A DNA stretch of 64,000 bases, from the NCBI GenBank assembly GCA_949292785.1, contig CASFBK010000009.1, forward strand, positions 143,326 to 207,325. Reading direction: 5' to 3'. Source of the stretch: an uncultured Eubacteriales bacterium (lineage in GTDB: Bacteria; Bacillota; Clostridia; Lachnospirales; Lachnospiraceae). Numbering within the stretch: the first letter of the stretch is position 1; every line of letters starts with the position of its first letter. A model generated the notes under the pieces. It was not told the origin of the DNA. It did not search any database and worked only from the letters and a program-made list of their open reading frames with translations. Shown piece after piece: positions 36,386-44,487 of the stretch. A program made the translations under genes and the position numbers.

Positions 36386-36529
36386 TATCATACCATTGGT
36401 GTGAAAGGCTTGCAAGAAAAAGAATCATTTTCAAAGCCCTGCCAGCATCATACACATCAACTGGTCTCTTCGCACGGCATCCTCTTTTCCTTTGACATCT
36501 TGAGAACTCCTCATTATAATACAACGAAA
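36386..36529 (-). promoter_or_regulatory. Leader region upstream of cbiD with possible short coupled frames
   Basis: A TATAAT at about 36518-36523 on the minus strand is followed by GAGGAG and, 8 bases on, a 13-codon frame (MSKEKRMPCEETS). Its TGA overlaps the ATG of an 8-codon frame (MCMMLAGL). TTGCAA-N17-TATGAT (about 36386-36414) follows. No cobalamin-riboswitch box was recognised. Whether these frames are translated is unknown. Confidence 0.4.
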
Positions 36530-36560
36530 AAACAGTGCATGCATTTCTACACACACTGTT
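36530..36560 (-). terminator. Intrinsic terminator after the GH16-GH64 gene
   Basis: The arms AACAGTG / CACTGTT (7 bp) enclose about 16 bases and are followed on the minus strand by TTTTTTCG. It lies 25 bp after the stop of the glucanase gene. Confidence 0.75.
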
Positions 36561-36583
36561 CTTCTCTTTTTACAATATCTAAT

Positions 36584-39500
36584 TTACCACTTCAAATCAA
36601 CAATCAATCCGGTTGGATTGGTGTAATGTAGTAAGGTACTATAATCAAATACATCATCATAGCAGAATCCATATGCATCTCCATTGACACTGTGGTCATG
36701 CCAGAACTTTGCATAATAGTTGCATGGAGCCTGCTGATAGAAGTACTGTGCATTTGACCACTGCTCCGGATTCAGTGCAACGCCGCGGTTTAATGCCGCA
36801 CACAACTGTGCTTCTACTACTTTTTCCATTGTTGTACCGGAATCTAAGGTTCCTTTTCCTTCGAATACATCCTGAGTGGTTGGCTTATGTACAACGATGT
36901 CACTTGCTCCGCCATCTTTGCTAAATATCATATCGTCTCCCACTACACGACCGCGGAATTCTCCAGCTTCACACTGGAATACCAGGTCTTTGGTGCGGTA
37001 GGTATCCCATACCAGATTAATATATTCGTCAAAATAGTTTCCATTCGCCTGTCCTGCGTTAAAGGTGGACTTGCAAGGCGCTACGATACGGTACTCATTG
37101 ATAAGGCTCTTAAATGCTTCCGGAACTTCTGAAGCAAATGCACTATAAATTTCGTCTCTTGTTCCTACGTCACCAACTGTTTTGTCATAAACATCGGAAT
37201 CGCCCGGAACACGGTCATAACCACCTTCTCCAAACAAACGGGTTACAACTGGGAAACAGAAATTATCTACACGTGTTGTATTGCCCCAGTATTCACCATT
37301 TTTCAGAGTAAACTCAATAAACTCAAAGTACACATCCTGATTTGGGTCGCTTGGGTTATTCAGGTCAGGTCCTGCAAATCCCATATTTCCGTTTATATCC
37401 TGATTGATGGTAACGTAAACAGGAGAACCATAGCTTAAATACATTCTTCCTGAAACTATATTGGGAAGGGATACCCAGTTTGCTTCTGCTAAGCTGTAAT
37501 AAATATCAGCACACTTTCTATCCCCTTTTTGAATAGTATTCAATGCTGTGGTTGCTTCCACTAAATTGCCATCCTTATCTACATAGCAGAGTTTTCCTGT
37601 TTCCGGATGATAACCTACTACCAACCAATAAATCTCGCTGTCGCTGAATTTTCCATTTGTTTTATTGTTCAGCCGTAAGGTCATAGCTCCATTGCCTGTT
37701 GGAACGGTTGGAAGAGTTCCGGTATTCCCTGTACTTCCAGCCTCTTCTTTAACAGTACCATATATCTCTGCTTCATAGAGAGAGTAGCCATATGGCAATG
37801 CTCTTTCGATTCCTTGAATCTTCACATAACGAGCGTCTACTCCGGCAAAGGAACTTTTCTCAACACCGCCTGCTCCATTTTCCTGAGTTGCTACTGTCTT
37901 ATACTGGTTTCCATCTGTGGACACCTGAATCTCGTATTTCTTTCCGTATGCTGCTTCCCAATTCAATACTACTTCACTGATATGACATGTTGCTCCTAAA
38001 TCAATCACAGCCCATGCATCATCAGCAAAATTAGAAGACCATCTGGTATCTGCATTGCCATCTACCATATTTGCAGCCGGATAACTATCGTTTTCCACAC
38101 CGGAAACAGTTACCTGTTTTCCTGTTGCCAGATTTACTGTAGCAACCGGTACTTCTGGAGATGTGGTTCCGCTCTGATTCTCATCACTTTCTGCTGGTAA
38201 AACAAATGTTTCCCACTGGGTATCCAGTGCTCCGTTTCCCAGATTATAAGTAAAGAAGTATTCAATGGTATCTCCTGTGGAAAGTCCTGTTACCTGATAG
38301 GTATAGTTTCCATTTCCATCAGACTGCATTCCTACATTTACCTGTCCGCCACCGTTCACTTTATAATGAACATCTGCGAACGTTGCTCCATTTACATAGA
38401 ATTCTACGGTTCCATCCGTTCTCTTCAATCCGCATACCTCGTCACCTCTTACATTTGTAACAGAGGAAGACGGTGTCTCTGGCTCTACCGGTATCTCCGG
38501 GTCCACCGGTGTCTCCGGCTCTACCGGTGTCTCCGTATCTGCCGGCGCTTCTGTGGTATTGTTGGTATATGTGCTATTGGTACTCTCCGGATCCTGATAT
38601 ACACGTACATAATCTACCTGCATATTAGCCGGAATATCTCCCGGATTTGGAGTCACTCCTCCATCAAACCATCCGCCTACTGCAAGATTCATAACAATAT
38701 AAAATTCCTGGTCAAATGGTGCTCCTGAAGTTTCCCCATTTGCAGTTGTAAACCATTTATCACTGCTGATTGCAGAATAACAGGTGCCATCTACATACCA
38801 TTTAATCATATCCTGTTCCCAGACAACACTGTAAACATGCCAGTCGGTCATGTCTGTTCCTTCCGGGAAGGTATATGCATTACTTAAATTCCTATTTCCT
38901 GGATAAGTTCCACCAAAATGAATGGTTCCATACACATTATCGGGATATCTTCCCTTTGCTTCCATAACATCCAGCTCGCCAGATGCCGCCCATGTACCAT
39001 AGCTTTCATCATTTGGAAGCATCCAGAGTGCCGGCCATACGCCCTGCCCTGTCGGCAGTTTTGCACGGAAATCAATTCTTCCATATTTAAATGTAAACTT
39101 GTCTTTGGAAGTTATTTTTCCAGAAGAATACTGTGCTACACGATTTGGGTCAATTTCCGGGAAAGTAGTCGGTTCTTCATACGCAGTTAGATTCAGGCTG
39201 CCGTCCTTGACAGATACATTCTTCTCGCTGTCCGTATAGTATTCCAACTCAGCATTTCCCCACCCCCATGTATTCGGGTCACTATTCAAATAATATCCTG
39301 TATTATAATTCCATGCACCGGTATTCAGTGCATCTCCCTTGAATTCTTCGCCCCAGATATAATTCCATCCTTCAATCTGGGCATTTTCTGATGTTCCAAG
39401 CTCCAATGGTGCAAAGTCTTCCGGATTTGGTCTTGGTGCATGCGGATTTCCTACAAAATTGTAGTATACATAATTATCTCCGATTGCTCCTCCTGCCTGT

Positions 39501-40642
39501 CCATTTGTCGGATATCCAATACGCAGCTGCATATCCTCCTGAATTGGCTGGAACCATAATCCATAAATACCGTCTACCCAGTAGCCCCACTGGTTTTTTT
39601 CATTTATATCACTGTAGCCATTTCCCTGATAGATAAATCCACTCTGATTGTAGTCAGCCAGATTTACCCATGTACCATCCTTGTATACTTCATACACGAA
39701 ATTTCCAAGCTCTGAATTCACCGGATAAGTTCCATCAATACGTGGAAGTGGTATACCGATTGCTCCTGATTCGCCTGCTGTATAAGTTGTCTGGTCCGCA
39801 GATAATTTGTACTCTGTTCTGACCGGCTCGCTATACTTAATCGTATAATCCAGATATACCTGTGGAGAGGTCTTAGATTCCAGTCTTACCTTCGTAGTCT
39901 TTTCTACCTGAAACCAATATCCTCCATCTCCATCCCAGAACTGTCCGAAATTCTGGTCATAAATCCATCCGCTTGCTGCATTATTATTAATATCAATCCA
40001 TGCCGACTGTTCCTCAGACCATACGGACACCTTTAAATCCTCAGCTACCTGCTCATACTTTATACTACTGTCTCCATTAAATGTGGGATAGGTAAATCCT
40101 ATGCTTCCGGTTACTCCCGCCTCAAGCTCAGGTCCCTGCGTAGCTGTCATAGATGTAATTACTGTTTTATCTAACTTATGAAACTCCAAAGTATAATCCA
40201 ATGTAACTTCCGGATTTGCCTTAGATGCCAACTGCAGATATGTATTCTCAGATACTTTAAACCAGTATCCACTAAATCCACTGTCATTCCAATGTCCCCA
40301 GTTATTGTTATAAACAAAACTGCTGACAGTATCGATATCTTTCCAGACTCCATCTACTTTTACATTTACCTGCAAATCTCCTGCTACATCAGAAAATGAT
40401 GCAGCTCCGCCGTTAAACACTGGCATCACAAATCCATAACTGGCGTCTTCCACCCCTGAACCAGTCATAACCGGTCCATCATTCGTAGAATAATAATCCA
40501 TTGATGTAATGGTCGTTCCACTTGCCGCCATTACAAACCTCCCTGTTGGCATAATAAGTCCGGCTACCATGGCAAAAAGCACCAACACCCCTAGCGCTCT
40601 TTTCCATTTTCTGGCACCGGATGCCAAAAACTTTTGCAACAT
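36584..40642 (-). CDS. Secreted multidomain beta-1,3-glucanase with GH16 and GH64 catalytic domains
   Basis: A 1352-residue exported enzyme. The signal peptide ends near VMAA (residue 40). Residues 44-155, 160-272 and 274-398 are three related modules sharing a G-x-WF pattern and a closing Tyr-rich strand; they match no family I know. Residues 425-684 are GH16, with catalytic GELDVME (E556, D558, E561), the laminarinase form. A Pro/Glu/Thr linker leads to a CBM56-like module (728-806, FADVHYKVNGGGQVNV) and an F5/8-type CBM32 (835-962). Residues about 985-1352 resemble GH64, with E1110 and D1126 spaced by 16 as in the known E154/D170 pair, plus LCAALNRG and DAYGFCYDDVFDY. It would cut laminarin, yeast glucan or callose outside the cell. 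No anchor was seen. Confidence 0.9.
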   Translation of the reverse strand: MLQKFLASGARKWKRALGVLVLFAMVAGLIMPTGRFVMAASGTTITSMDYYSTNDGPVMTGSGVEDASYGFVMPVFNGGAASFSDVAGDLQVNVKVDGVWKDIDTVSSFVYNNNWGHWNDSGFSGYWFKVSENTYLQLASKANPEVTLDYTLEFHKLDKTVITSMTATQGPELEAGVTGSIGFTYPTFNGDSSIKYEQVAEDLKVSVWSEEQSAWIDINNNAASGWIYDQNFGQFWDGDGGYWFQVEKTTKVRLESKTSPQVYLDYTIKYSEPVRTEYKLSADQTTYTAGESGAIGIPLPRIDGTYPVNSELGNFVYEVYKDGTWVNLADYNQSGFIYQGNGYSDINEKNQWGYWVDGIYGLWFQPIQEDMQLRIGYPTNGQAGGAIGDNYVYYNFVGNPHAPRPNPEDFAPLELGTSENAQIEGWNYIWGEEFKGDALNTGAWNYNTGYYLNSDPNTWGWGNAELEYYTDSEKNVSVKDGSLNLTAYEEPTTFPEIDPNRVAQYSSGKITSKDKFTFKYGRIDFRAKLPTGQGVWPALWMLPNDESYGTWAASGELDVMEAKGRYPDNVYGTIHFGGTYPGNRNLSNAYTFPEGTDMTDWHVYSVVWEQDMIKWYVDGTCYSAISSDKWFTTANGETSGAPFDQEFYIVMNLAVGGWFDGGVTPNPGDIPANMQVDYVRVYQDPESTNSTYTNNTTEAPADTETPVEPETPVDPEIPVEPETPSSSVTNVRGDEVCGLKRTDGTVEFYVNGATFADVHYKVNGGGQVNVGMQSDGNGNYTYQVTGLSTGDTIEYFFTYNLGNGALDTQWETFVLPAESDENQSGTTSPEVPVATVNLATGKQVTVSGVENDSYPAANMVDGNADTRWSSNFADDAWAVIDLGATCHISEVVLNWEAAYGKKYEIQVSTDGNQYKTVATQENGAGGVEKSSFAGVDARYVKIQGIERALPYGYSLYEAEIYGTVKEEAGSTGNTGTLPTVPTGNGAMTLRLNNKTNGKFSDSEIYWLVVGYHPETGKLCYVDKDGNLVEATTALNTIQKGDRKCADIYYSLAEANWVSLPNIVSGRMYLSYGSPVYVTINQDINGNMGFAGPDLNNPSDPNQDVYFEFIEFTLKNGEYWGNTTRVDNFCFPVVTRLFGEGGYDRVPGDSDVYDKTVGDVGTRDEIYSAFASEVPEAFKSLINEYRIVAPCKSTFNAGQANGNYFDEYINLVWDTYRTKDLVFQCEAGEFRGRVVGDDMIFSKDGGASDIVVHKPTTQDVFEGKGTLDSGTTMEKVVEAQLCAALNRGVALNPEQWSNAQYFYQQAPCNYYAKFWHDHSVNGDAYGFCYDDVFDYSTLLHYTNPTGLIVDLKW

Positions 40643-40955
40643 AAATCTCCTCCTTATAATTAATTATTTTTTTAGACTGAAAATTCAATCTCTTTGTATT
40701 ATACGTTTCTCTTTTTCTGAAAAAAGTATCTTTTTTTATACCAAGTATTCTTTTTTTATAATCAGTTTCCATTTTCTTCTTTTTCACCATATTTCGCCCT
40801 ATTCTTTTCAAAAAATCATGTCATTCTATATAAAAAATAATATATATAACACCCAAAATCATACATACAATACAAAGAAATTATCTTCACGCAAAAAAAT
40901 CGTGCACATACAAATCTTATCTCTACATGAATTCTGTGTAATTTTTTTTGCTCTC
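40643..40955. other. AT-rich divergent regulatory region
   Basis: It lies between the glucanase gene (minus) and the preQ1 promoter (plus). On the minus strand AAGGAGGAG precedes the glucanase ATG, and TATAAT (40698-40703) is a likely -10 without a good -35. Two direct repeats sit at 40724-40740 and 40743-40760 (next entry). The remaining 190 bp are AT-rich with no recognisable gene. Confidence 0.6.
40724..40760 (-). promoter_or_regulatory. Direct repeat, likely activator site upstream of the glucanase promoter
   Basis: AAGTATC-TTTTTTTATA and AAGTATTC-TTTTTTTATA are two copies in tandem (period 19-20 bp), 21-57 bp upstream of the presumed -10. Spacing of about two helical turns and the weak -35 fit a response regulator or AraC-type activator. 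No such activator gene is adjacent. Confidence 0.55.
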
Positions 40956-40984
40956 TTGCATCTTTCTTATTACTATGCTACAAT
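40956..40984 (+). promoter_or_regulatory. Promoter of the preQ1-controlled operon
   Basis: TTGCAT (40956-40961), a 17-bp spacer and TACAAT (40979-40984) lie about 20 bp before the riboswitch aptamer, giving a start near 40991. Confidence 0.8.
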
Positions 40985-41006
40985 GAGAAACGCTAAAAAC
41001 TACATA

Positions 41007-41046
41007 AGACAGTTCGTGACCATCCTGTCTCTAAACAAAACTACGG
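41007..41046 (+). ncRNA. PreQ1-I riboswitch aptamer
   Basis: Stem AGACAG/CTGTCT (41007-41012 and 41025-41030) encloses a loop starting TTCG and ending ACCATC. An A-rich tail CTAAACAAAACTACGG follows, which would pair back into the loop to form the H-type pseudoknot. The layout matches known preQ1-I aptamers, which have UUC after the first stem arm, ACAUCC before the second arm and a tail with AAAAAACUA. A perfect 7-bp hairpin (41052-41070) and a terminator follow, so preQ1 probably switches transcription off. The downstream genes are a radical SAM enzyme and a queuosine-precursor transporter, which supports the call. Confidence 0.85.
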
Positions 41047-41094
41047 ATTCAGCAGAAGGTAATGCCTTCTGTTTCTATTGTTATATTATGGATG

Positions 41095-41128
41095 GACACG
41101 TTTTTACCCAAAGCGTGTCTTTTTTATT
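41095..41128 (+). terminator. Riboswitch expression-platform terminator
   Basis: A 10-bp stem (GACACGTTTT / AAAGCGTGTC, one G-U pair) with loop TACCC is followed by TTTTTTATTTG. It lies between the preQ1 aptamer and the first gene. It is therefore a conditional terminator rather than the end of an operon. Confidence 0.82.
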
Positions 41129-41227
41129 TGCCAGAAAAGAGCCGTCGCAGAACTCATGAAAAAATGGAAAAGTTCTGCGAAAATCTTTACGAGAAAATGG
41201 TTGTACATACGAACAGAAAGGACTATT

Positions 41228-41953
41228 ATGACAGAAACTTTTGACCCCATCCGTTATTCTGTGATAACGGAGAAAAATCCAAGAGAAATTGTAATGCTGC
41301 GAGGCTCCGGCTGTGTCTGGAAACGCTGCCGCTTCTGCGACTATCACCTGGACAAATCCTCTGATGAAGCTGCAAATTTTGCCCTGAACCAGAAACAGTT
41401 ATTGCAGATAACCGGACAATATCATAAGCTGGAGGTCATCAACTCCGGCAGCTTTGTAGACTTAGATGAGCAGACCATCGCTCTTATCGAAGAGATTTGT
41501 CTGAAAAAAAATATCACTGAAATTCACTTCGAATGTCATTGGATGCACCGGGAGGCAATTCCTGCCTTTCGGGAACGTTTTTCGAAAAAAGGTATTACAC
41601 TGAAGCTGAAAATCGGTGTAGAAACCTTTGATTCCCTGTTTCGGGAAAGCTATCTGGTAAAGGGAATTGATACCGATTCTCCTGCTGAAATTGCTGAATT
41701 TTTTGACGAAGTCTGTCTGTTACAGGGAATTCCCGGACAAACCCTTGAGAGCATGGAGCAGGATATTAAAACAGGACTTAATTTTTTTGAACGTGTCTGC
41801 GTCAATATCATGGTGGAAAACCGGATGCCAATTAAGCCTGACCCACGGGTAATTGCGCTATTTCGGGAGCATCTGTATCCACGCTATATTGACAATCCGC
41901 GGGTAGATATTTTAATGGAAAATACAGATTTTGGAGTAGGAGGAACGCCATGA
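41228..41953 (+). CDS. Radical SAM protein, likely queuine/queuosine salvage lyase (QueL-like)
   Basis: A 241-residue radical SAM protein. The cluster motif is GCVWKRCRFCDYHLD (C29, C34, C37), a C-x4-C-x2-C spacing instead of the usual C-x3-C-x2-C. EVINSGSFVDLDEQT, IHFECHWM and LLQGIPGQTLESMEQDIKTGL follow. The preQ1 riboswitch and the next transporter gene point to queuosine metabolism. The closest known role is QueL, reported in Clostridioides difficile to release preQ1 from queuine; this is inference by context. The ATG at 41228 follows AGAAAGGACTATT. Upstream in-frame ATGs fall in the terminator and are rejected. Confidence 0.8.
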   Translation: MTETFDPIRYSVITEKNPREIVMLRGSGCVWKRCRFCDYHLDKSSDEAANFALNQKQLLQITGQYHKLEVINSGSFVDLDEQTIALIEEICLKKNITEIHFECHWMHREAIPAFRERFSKKGITLKLKIGVETFDSLFRESYLVKGIDTDSPAEIAEFFDEVCLLQGIPGQTLESMEQDIKTGLNFFERVCVNIMVENRMPIKPDPRVIALFREHLYPRYIDNPRVDILMENTDFGVGGTP

Positions 41954-42045
41954 AACAAAGTTTCATATCGAAATGCGTTCCGACGAGTTGGCAGGTGACG
42001 CAAAGCGGTGCGTGCCGTTACATTGAGATAGGAGGAACCAAATAA
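41950..42045 (+). CDS. 31-codon frame coupled to both neighbours (possible)
   Basis: The frame starts at an ATG overlapping the radical SAM stop (ATGA) and ends at a TAA overlapping the transporter start (TAATG). It encodes a 31-residue product starting MKQSFISKCVPTSW and ending YIEIGGTK, with two Cys. An ATGAAAC-AAA-GTTTCAT hairpin covers its first codons. No family is recognised. It may be a real small protein, or a device that carries ribosomes to the GGAGG before the transporter. Confidence 0.4.
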   Translation: MKQSFISKCVPTSWQVTQSGACRYIEIGGTK

Positions 42046-42743
42046 TGCCAAATGAACTTTTATTGATTTTATCACTGATACTTACTTTTTCTGCTGTACT
42101 TGCAGTATTTTATATTTTTCAGGAACAGGGACTTTATCTTTGGACTATCATTGCCACCATTGCAGCAAACATCGAAGCGTTGATTGTTGTCAATGCCTTC
42201 GGAATGGAAATGACACTGGGAAATATCCTGTTTGCTTCTACCTTTTTAGTGACAGATATTTTAAGTGAAGTATACGGAAAAGAAATTGCCAAAAAAGCCG
42301 TTTATCTTGGAATTGCAACTTCGGTCATTTTTATCCCCATCAGTTGTTCCTGGCTTTTGTATACCCCTAACGAAAATGACTGGGCTATGCCAAGCATACG
42401 CACGATTTTTTCCAGCACTCCGCGGCTTATGCTGGCCGGTATTGTTGTCTACATCATTGTACAACTGTTCGACGTTTGGGCATACCATAAATGGTGGGCT
42501 TTTACCACAAAAAAATTTGGTGACAGCAAGAAATTCCTGTGGCTTCGTAATAACGGTTCCACTATGATTTCCCAGTTAATGAACACCGTACTGTTTACCC
42601 TTGGTGCATTCCTTGGTGTCTATGGAGTAAAAACCTTGGTTTCCATTATGATTTCCAGTTATGTTATCTTCGTGATAACCAGCCTTGCAGATACGCCCTT
42701 TGTGTATCTGGCAAGATATATTTATGAGAAGAAAAAAAAGTAA
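42045..42743 (+). CDS. Queuosine precursor transporter (YhhQ family)
   Basis: A 232-residue inner-membrane protein of the YhhQ/COG1738 (Vut_1) family, which imports queuosine precursors such as preQ0, preQ1 or queuine. The signature STFLVTDILSEVYGKEIAKKAV lies near residue 70. WLRNNGSTMISQLMNTVLFTLGAF is also conserved. About six helices are seen. It follows the preQ1-I riboswitch and the QueL-like gene, which suggests import of queuine and conversion to preQ1 for tRNA. GGAGG lies 10 bp before the ATG. Confidence 0.92.
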   Translation: MPNELLLILSLILTFSAVLAVFYIFQEQGLYLWTIIATIAANIEALIVVNAFGMEMTLGNILFASTFLVTDILSEVYGKEIAKKAVYLGIATSVIFIPISCSWLLYTPNENDWAMPSIRTIFSSTPRLMLAGIVVYIIVQLFDVWAYHKWWAFTTKKFGDSKKFLWLRNNGSTMISQLMNTVLFTLGAFLGVYGVKTLVSIMISSYVIFVITSLADTPFVYLARYIYEKKKK

Positions 42744-42754
42744 TCCTATATATC

Positions 42755-42800
42755 AAAAGGCTTATTTACCATGGATATTTCTCTGGTAAATAAGCCTTTT
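42755..42800. terminator. Bidirectional terminator between convergent genes
   Basis: Perfect 17-bp arms AAAAGGCTTATTTACCA / TGGTAAATAAGCCTTTT enclose 12 bases. Each strand ends in TTTT. It serves the transporter gene from the left and the aminotransferase gene from the right. Confidence 0.93.
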
Positions 42801-42807
42801 CTTATCC

Positions 42808-43947
42808 CTATTTGTATTCTTGTTCAAAAGCTTCTTTCATACTTCTTTTTAAGGAAACACCCAGCTTTTCTAATGTATCATCTAATGCCCTTAAAGTCTC
42901 TGTCATATCCTCCACATTGGCATTGCTGCCCATGTGTCCGATACGGATGACCTGTCCTGCCAGAGCATCAAAGGAACCTGCCAGCATAATATTGTGTTCC
43001 TTTCGCATGGTATCTAAAATCTCTTTCGCAGTAGTTCCTTTTGGTACATCAAAAACTGTAACCGTATTGGAAAAACCTGCTTCCAGATGTAATTTTAATC
43101 CTGACTCTACTACTGCTTTGCGGCAGGCGTTTCCTATCTTTGCGTGACGTTTCAACATATCCTTGTCCGCTGCAATATTGTCAAAGGCTGCCCGCAGTCC
43201 GTAAATATCACTGATAGGCATGGTATAAGGAAACCATTTTGCTTCATAGTATCCTTCAAACACTTTCAGATTGGCATAGAAAGAAGCTATCGGCGTCTTC
43301 CGCTGTGCCATTGCCTTTTTGGCGTCTTCACTTACTACTACAAAGGTCAATCCCGGAGGTGCAGAAACCGCTTTCTGGGAACCGCCGCATAAAATATCTA
43401 TCTGATAATCGTCTACCCTTACTTCTTCCCCGAACATAGCTGATACGGAATCCACTACCGTCATAATACCATATTTTTTCAAAAGCGGGCAAAGGCTTCC
43501 GATATCATTGAGCATTCCGCTTGGAGTATCGCAGTGCACCACTGTGGCATATTTATAATCATGATTATCCTTCAAAAACGCTTCCAGTGCTGCCGCGTCA
43601 ATGGGATTTTTGTCATCCACGGTATAAAGCTCCGGTCTGCCGCCGTACATGGAAACAAAGTCTGCAAAGCCTTTTCCGTAGACTCCATTATCCAGAACAA
43701 GAACCTTGTCTCCCGGCTCAGTCAAAGAGGCACAGGCGGCTTCTAATCCCAAAATTCCCTCGCCGTCTAAAATCAACGTCTCGTTTTCGGTATGTAAAAG
43801 GCTGCTGATTAATTCACAGGTTTCTTTATAGAACTCCACAAATTCTTCGTCAAGGTCCGGATTCGTACACTCCAGACTTCTTGCCATACGGACATTTTCC
43901 TTTACCTGGGTAGGTCCCGGTGTCATAATCTTATACATATTTTTCAC
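42808..43947 (-). CDS. Class V aminotransferase (alanine-glyoxylate / pyridoxamine-pyruvate type)
   Basis: A 379-residue PLP enzyme of the small-subunit alanine-glyoxylate/serine-pyruvate aminotransferase group. It begins YKIMTPGPTQVKENVRMARS, has GEGILGLEAACASL and VVDSVSAMFGEEVRVDDYQID, and the PLP Lys in CGGSQKAVSAPPGL. Pyridoxamine-pyruvate transaminase belongs to the same group. It lies 1 bp after an ECF S-component gene, so substrate import and transamination are probably linked. The substrate is not known. Confidence 0.85.
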   Translation of the reverse strand: MKNMYKIMTPGPTQVKENVRMARSLECTNPDLDEEFVEFYKETCELISSLLHTENETLILDGEGILGLEAACASLTEPGDKVLVLDNGVYGKGFADFVSMYGGRPELYTVDDKNPIDAAALEAFLKDNHDYKYATVVHCDTPSGMLNDIGSLCPLLKKYGIMTVVDSVSAMFGEEVRVDDYQIDILCGGSQKAVSAPPGLTFVVVSEDAKKAMAQRKTPIASFYANLKVFEGYYEAKWFPYTMPISDIYGLRAAFDNIAADKDMLKRHAKIGNACRKAVVESGLKLHLEAGFSNTVTVFDVPKGTTAKEILDTMRKEHNIMLAGSFDALAGQVIRIGHMGSNANVEDMTETLRALDDTLEKLGVSLKRSMKEAFEQEYK

Positions 43948-44487
43948 CTATAAAACTTTATTGGCTGCTTTTTTTAATGGTACAATTACTACTGCCGTAA
44001 TCACAATGGCTGCTACAACCTGAAGAACATTTCCCGGAATGGATAAATAAGGTGCCACCCAGTTTCCGGTAATAAATCCTTCTGCGATATAGTAACCTAC
44101 AATCTTAATTGGCAGTGCGGCTATCATTGCCAGCAGATACCAGAAGAATCCCTTTTTCTTCTCTGCAATCAGACCTGTCACAAATCCCATGATTGCTACA
44201 ACAATCAGGGTAAACGGCGCCCAGGCTGTCCATCCTGAGGTCAGGTCAAAAAGTCCCATGCCGATTCCACCTGCAATGGCTCCGGTCTTTTTGCCAAAGA
44301 GAATGGCAAAAATGAATAATGGAACATTTCCTAAATGTACCAGACCGCCTTCTCCAGGGAAAATCTGTACATTAATCAACCAGGTAAATACATATACCAG
44401 TGCAATTCCCATTGCAGTGATTGTTAAAAATTTCACCTGCTCTAAAGTGCTTCCTGCTGTTTTTGCTGTTGCTTTTGTTTCTGACAT
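43948..44487 (-). CDS. ECF transporter S component
   Basis: A 179-residue membrane protein with six helices, matching energy-coupling-factor substrate-binding components. It has LTITAMGIALVYVFTWL near the N-terminus, the LVHLGNVPLFIFAILFGKKTGAIAGGIGMGLFDL stretch typical of S components, and IVGYYIAEGFITGNW. S components need EcfA, EcfA' and EcfT, which are not encoded here. The vitamin is uncertain. The aminotransferase next door makes a B6 vitamer or another amine-bearing compound conceivable. Confidence 0.85.
   Translation of the reverse strand: MSETKATAKTAGSTLEQVKFLTITAMGIALVYVFTWLINVQIFPGEGGLVHLGNVPLFIFAILFGKKTGAIAGGIGMGLFDLTSGWTAWAPFTLIVVAIMGFVTGLIAEKKKGFFWYLLAMIAALPIKIVGYYIAEGFITGNWVAPYLSIPGNVLQVVAAIVITAVVIVPLKKAANKVL

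Noticed and set aside
36416-36583. Cobalamin riboswitch upstream of cbiD
   Set aside because: GCCACTG-like and B12-box sequences were looked for on the minus strand here and before cbiA, cobQ and cbiB; none was recognised by eye. A covariance-model search would be decisive.
41078-41227. Longer N-terminus for the radical SAM protein
   Set aside because: It would be translated through the riboswitch terminator; the ATG at 41228 has a ribosome site and begins the conserved domain.
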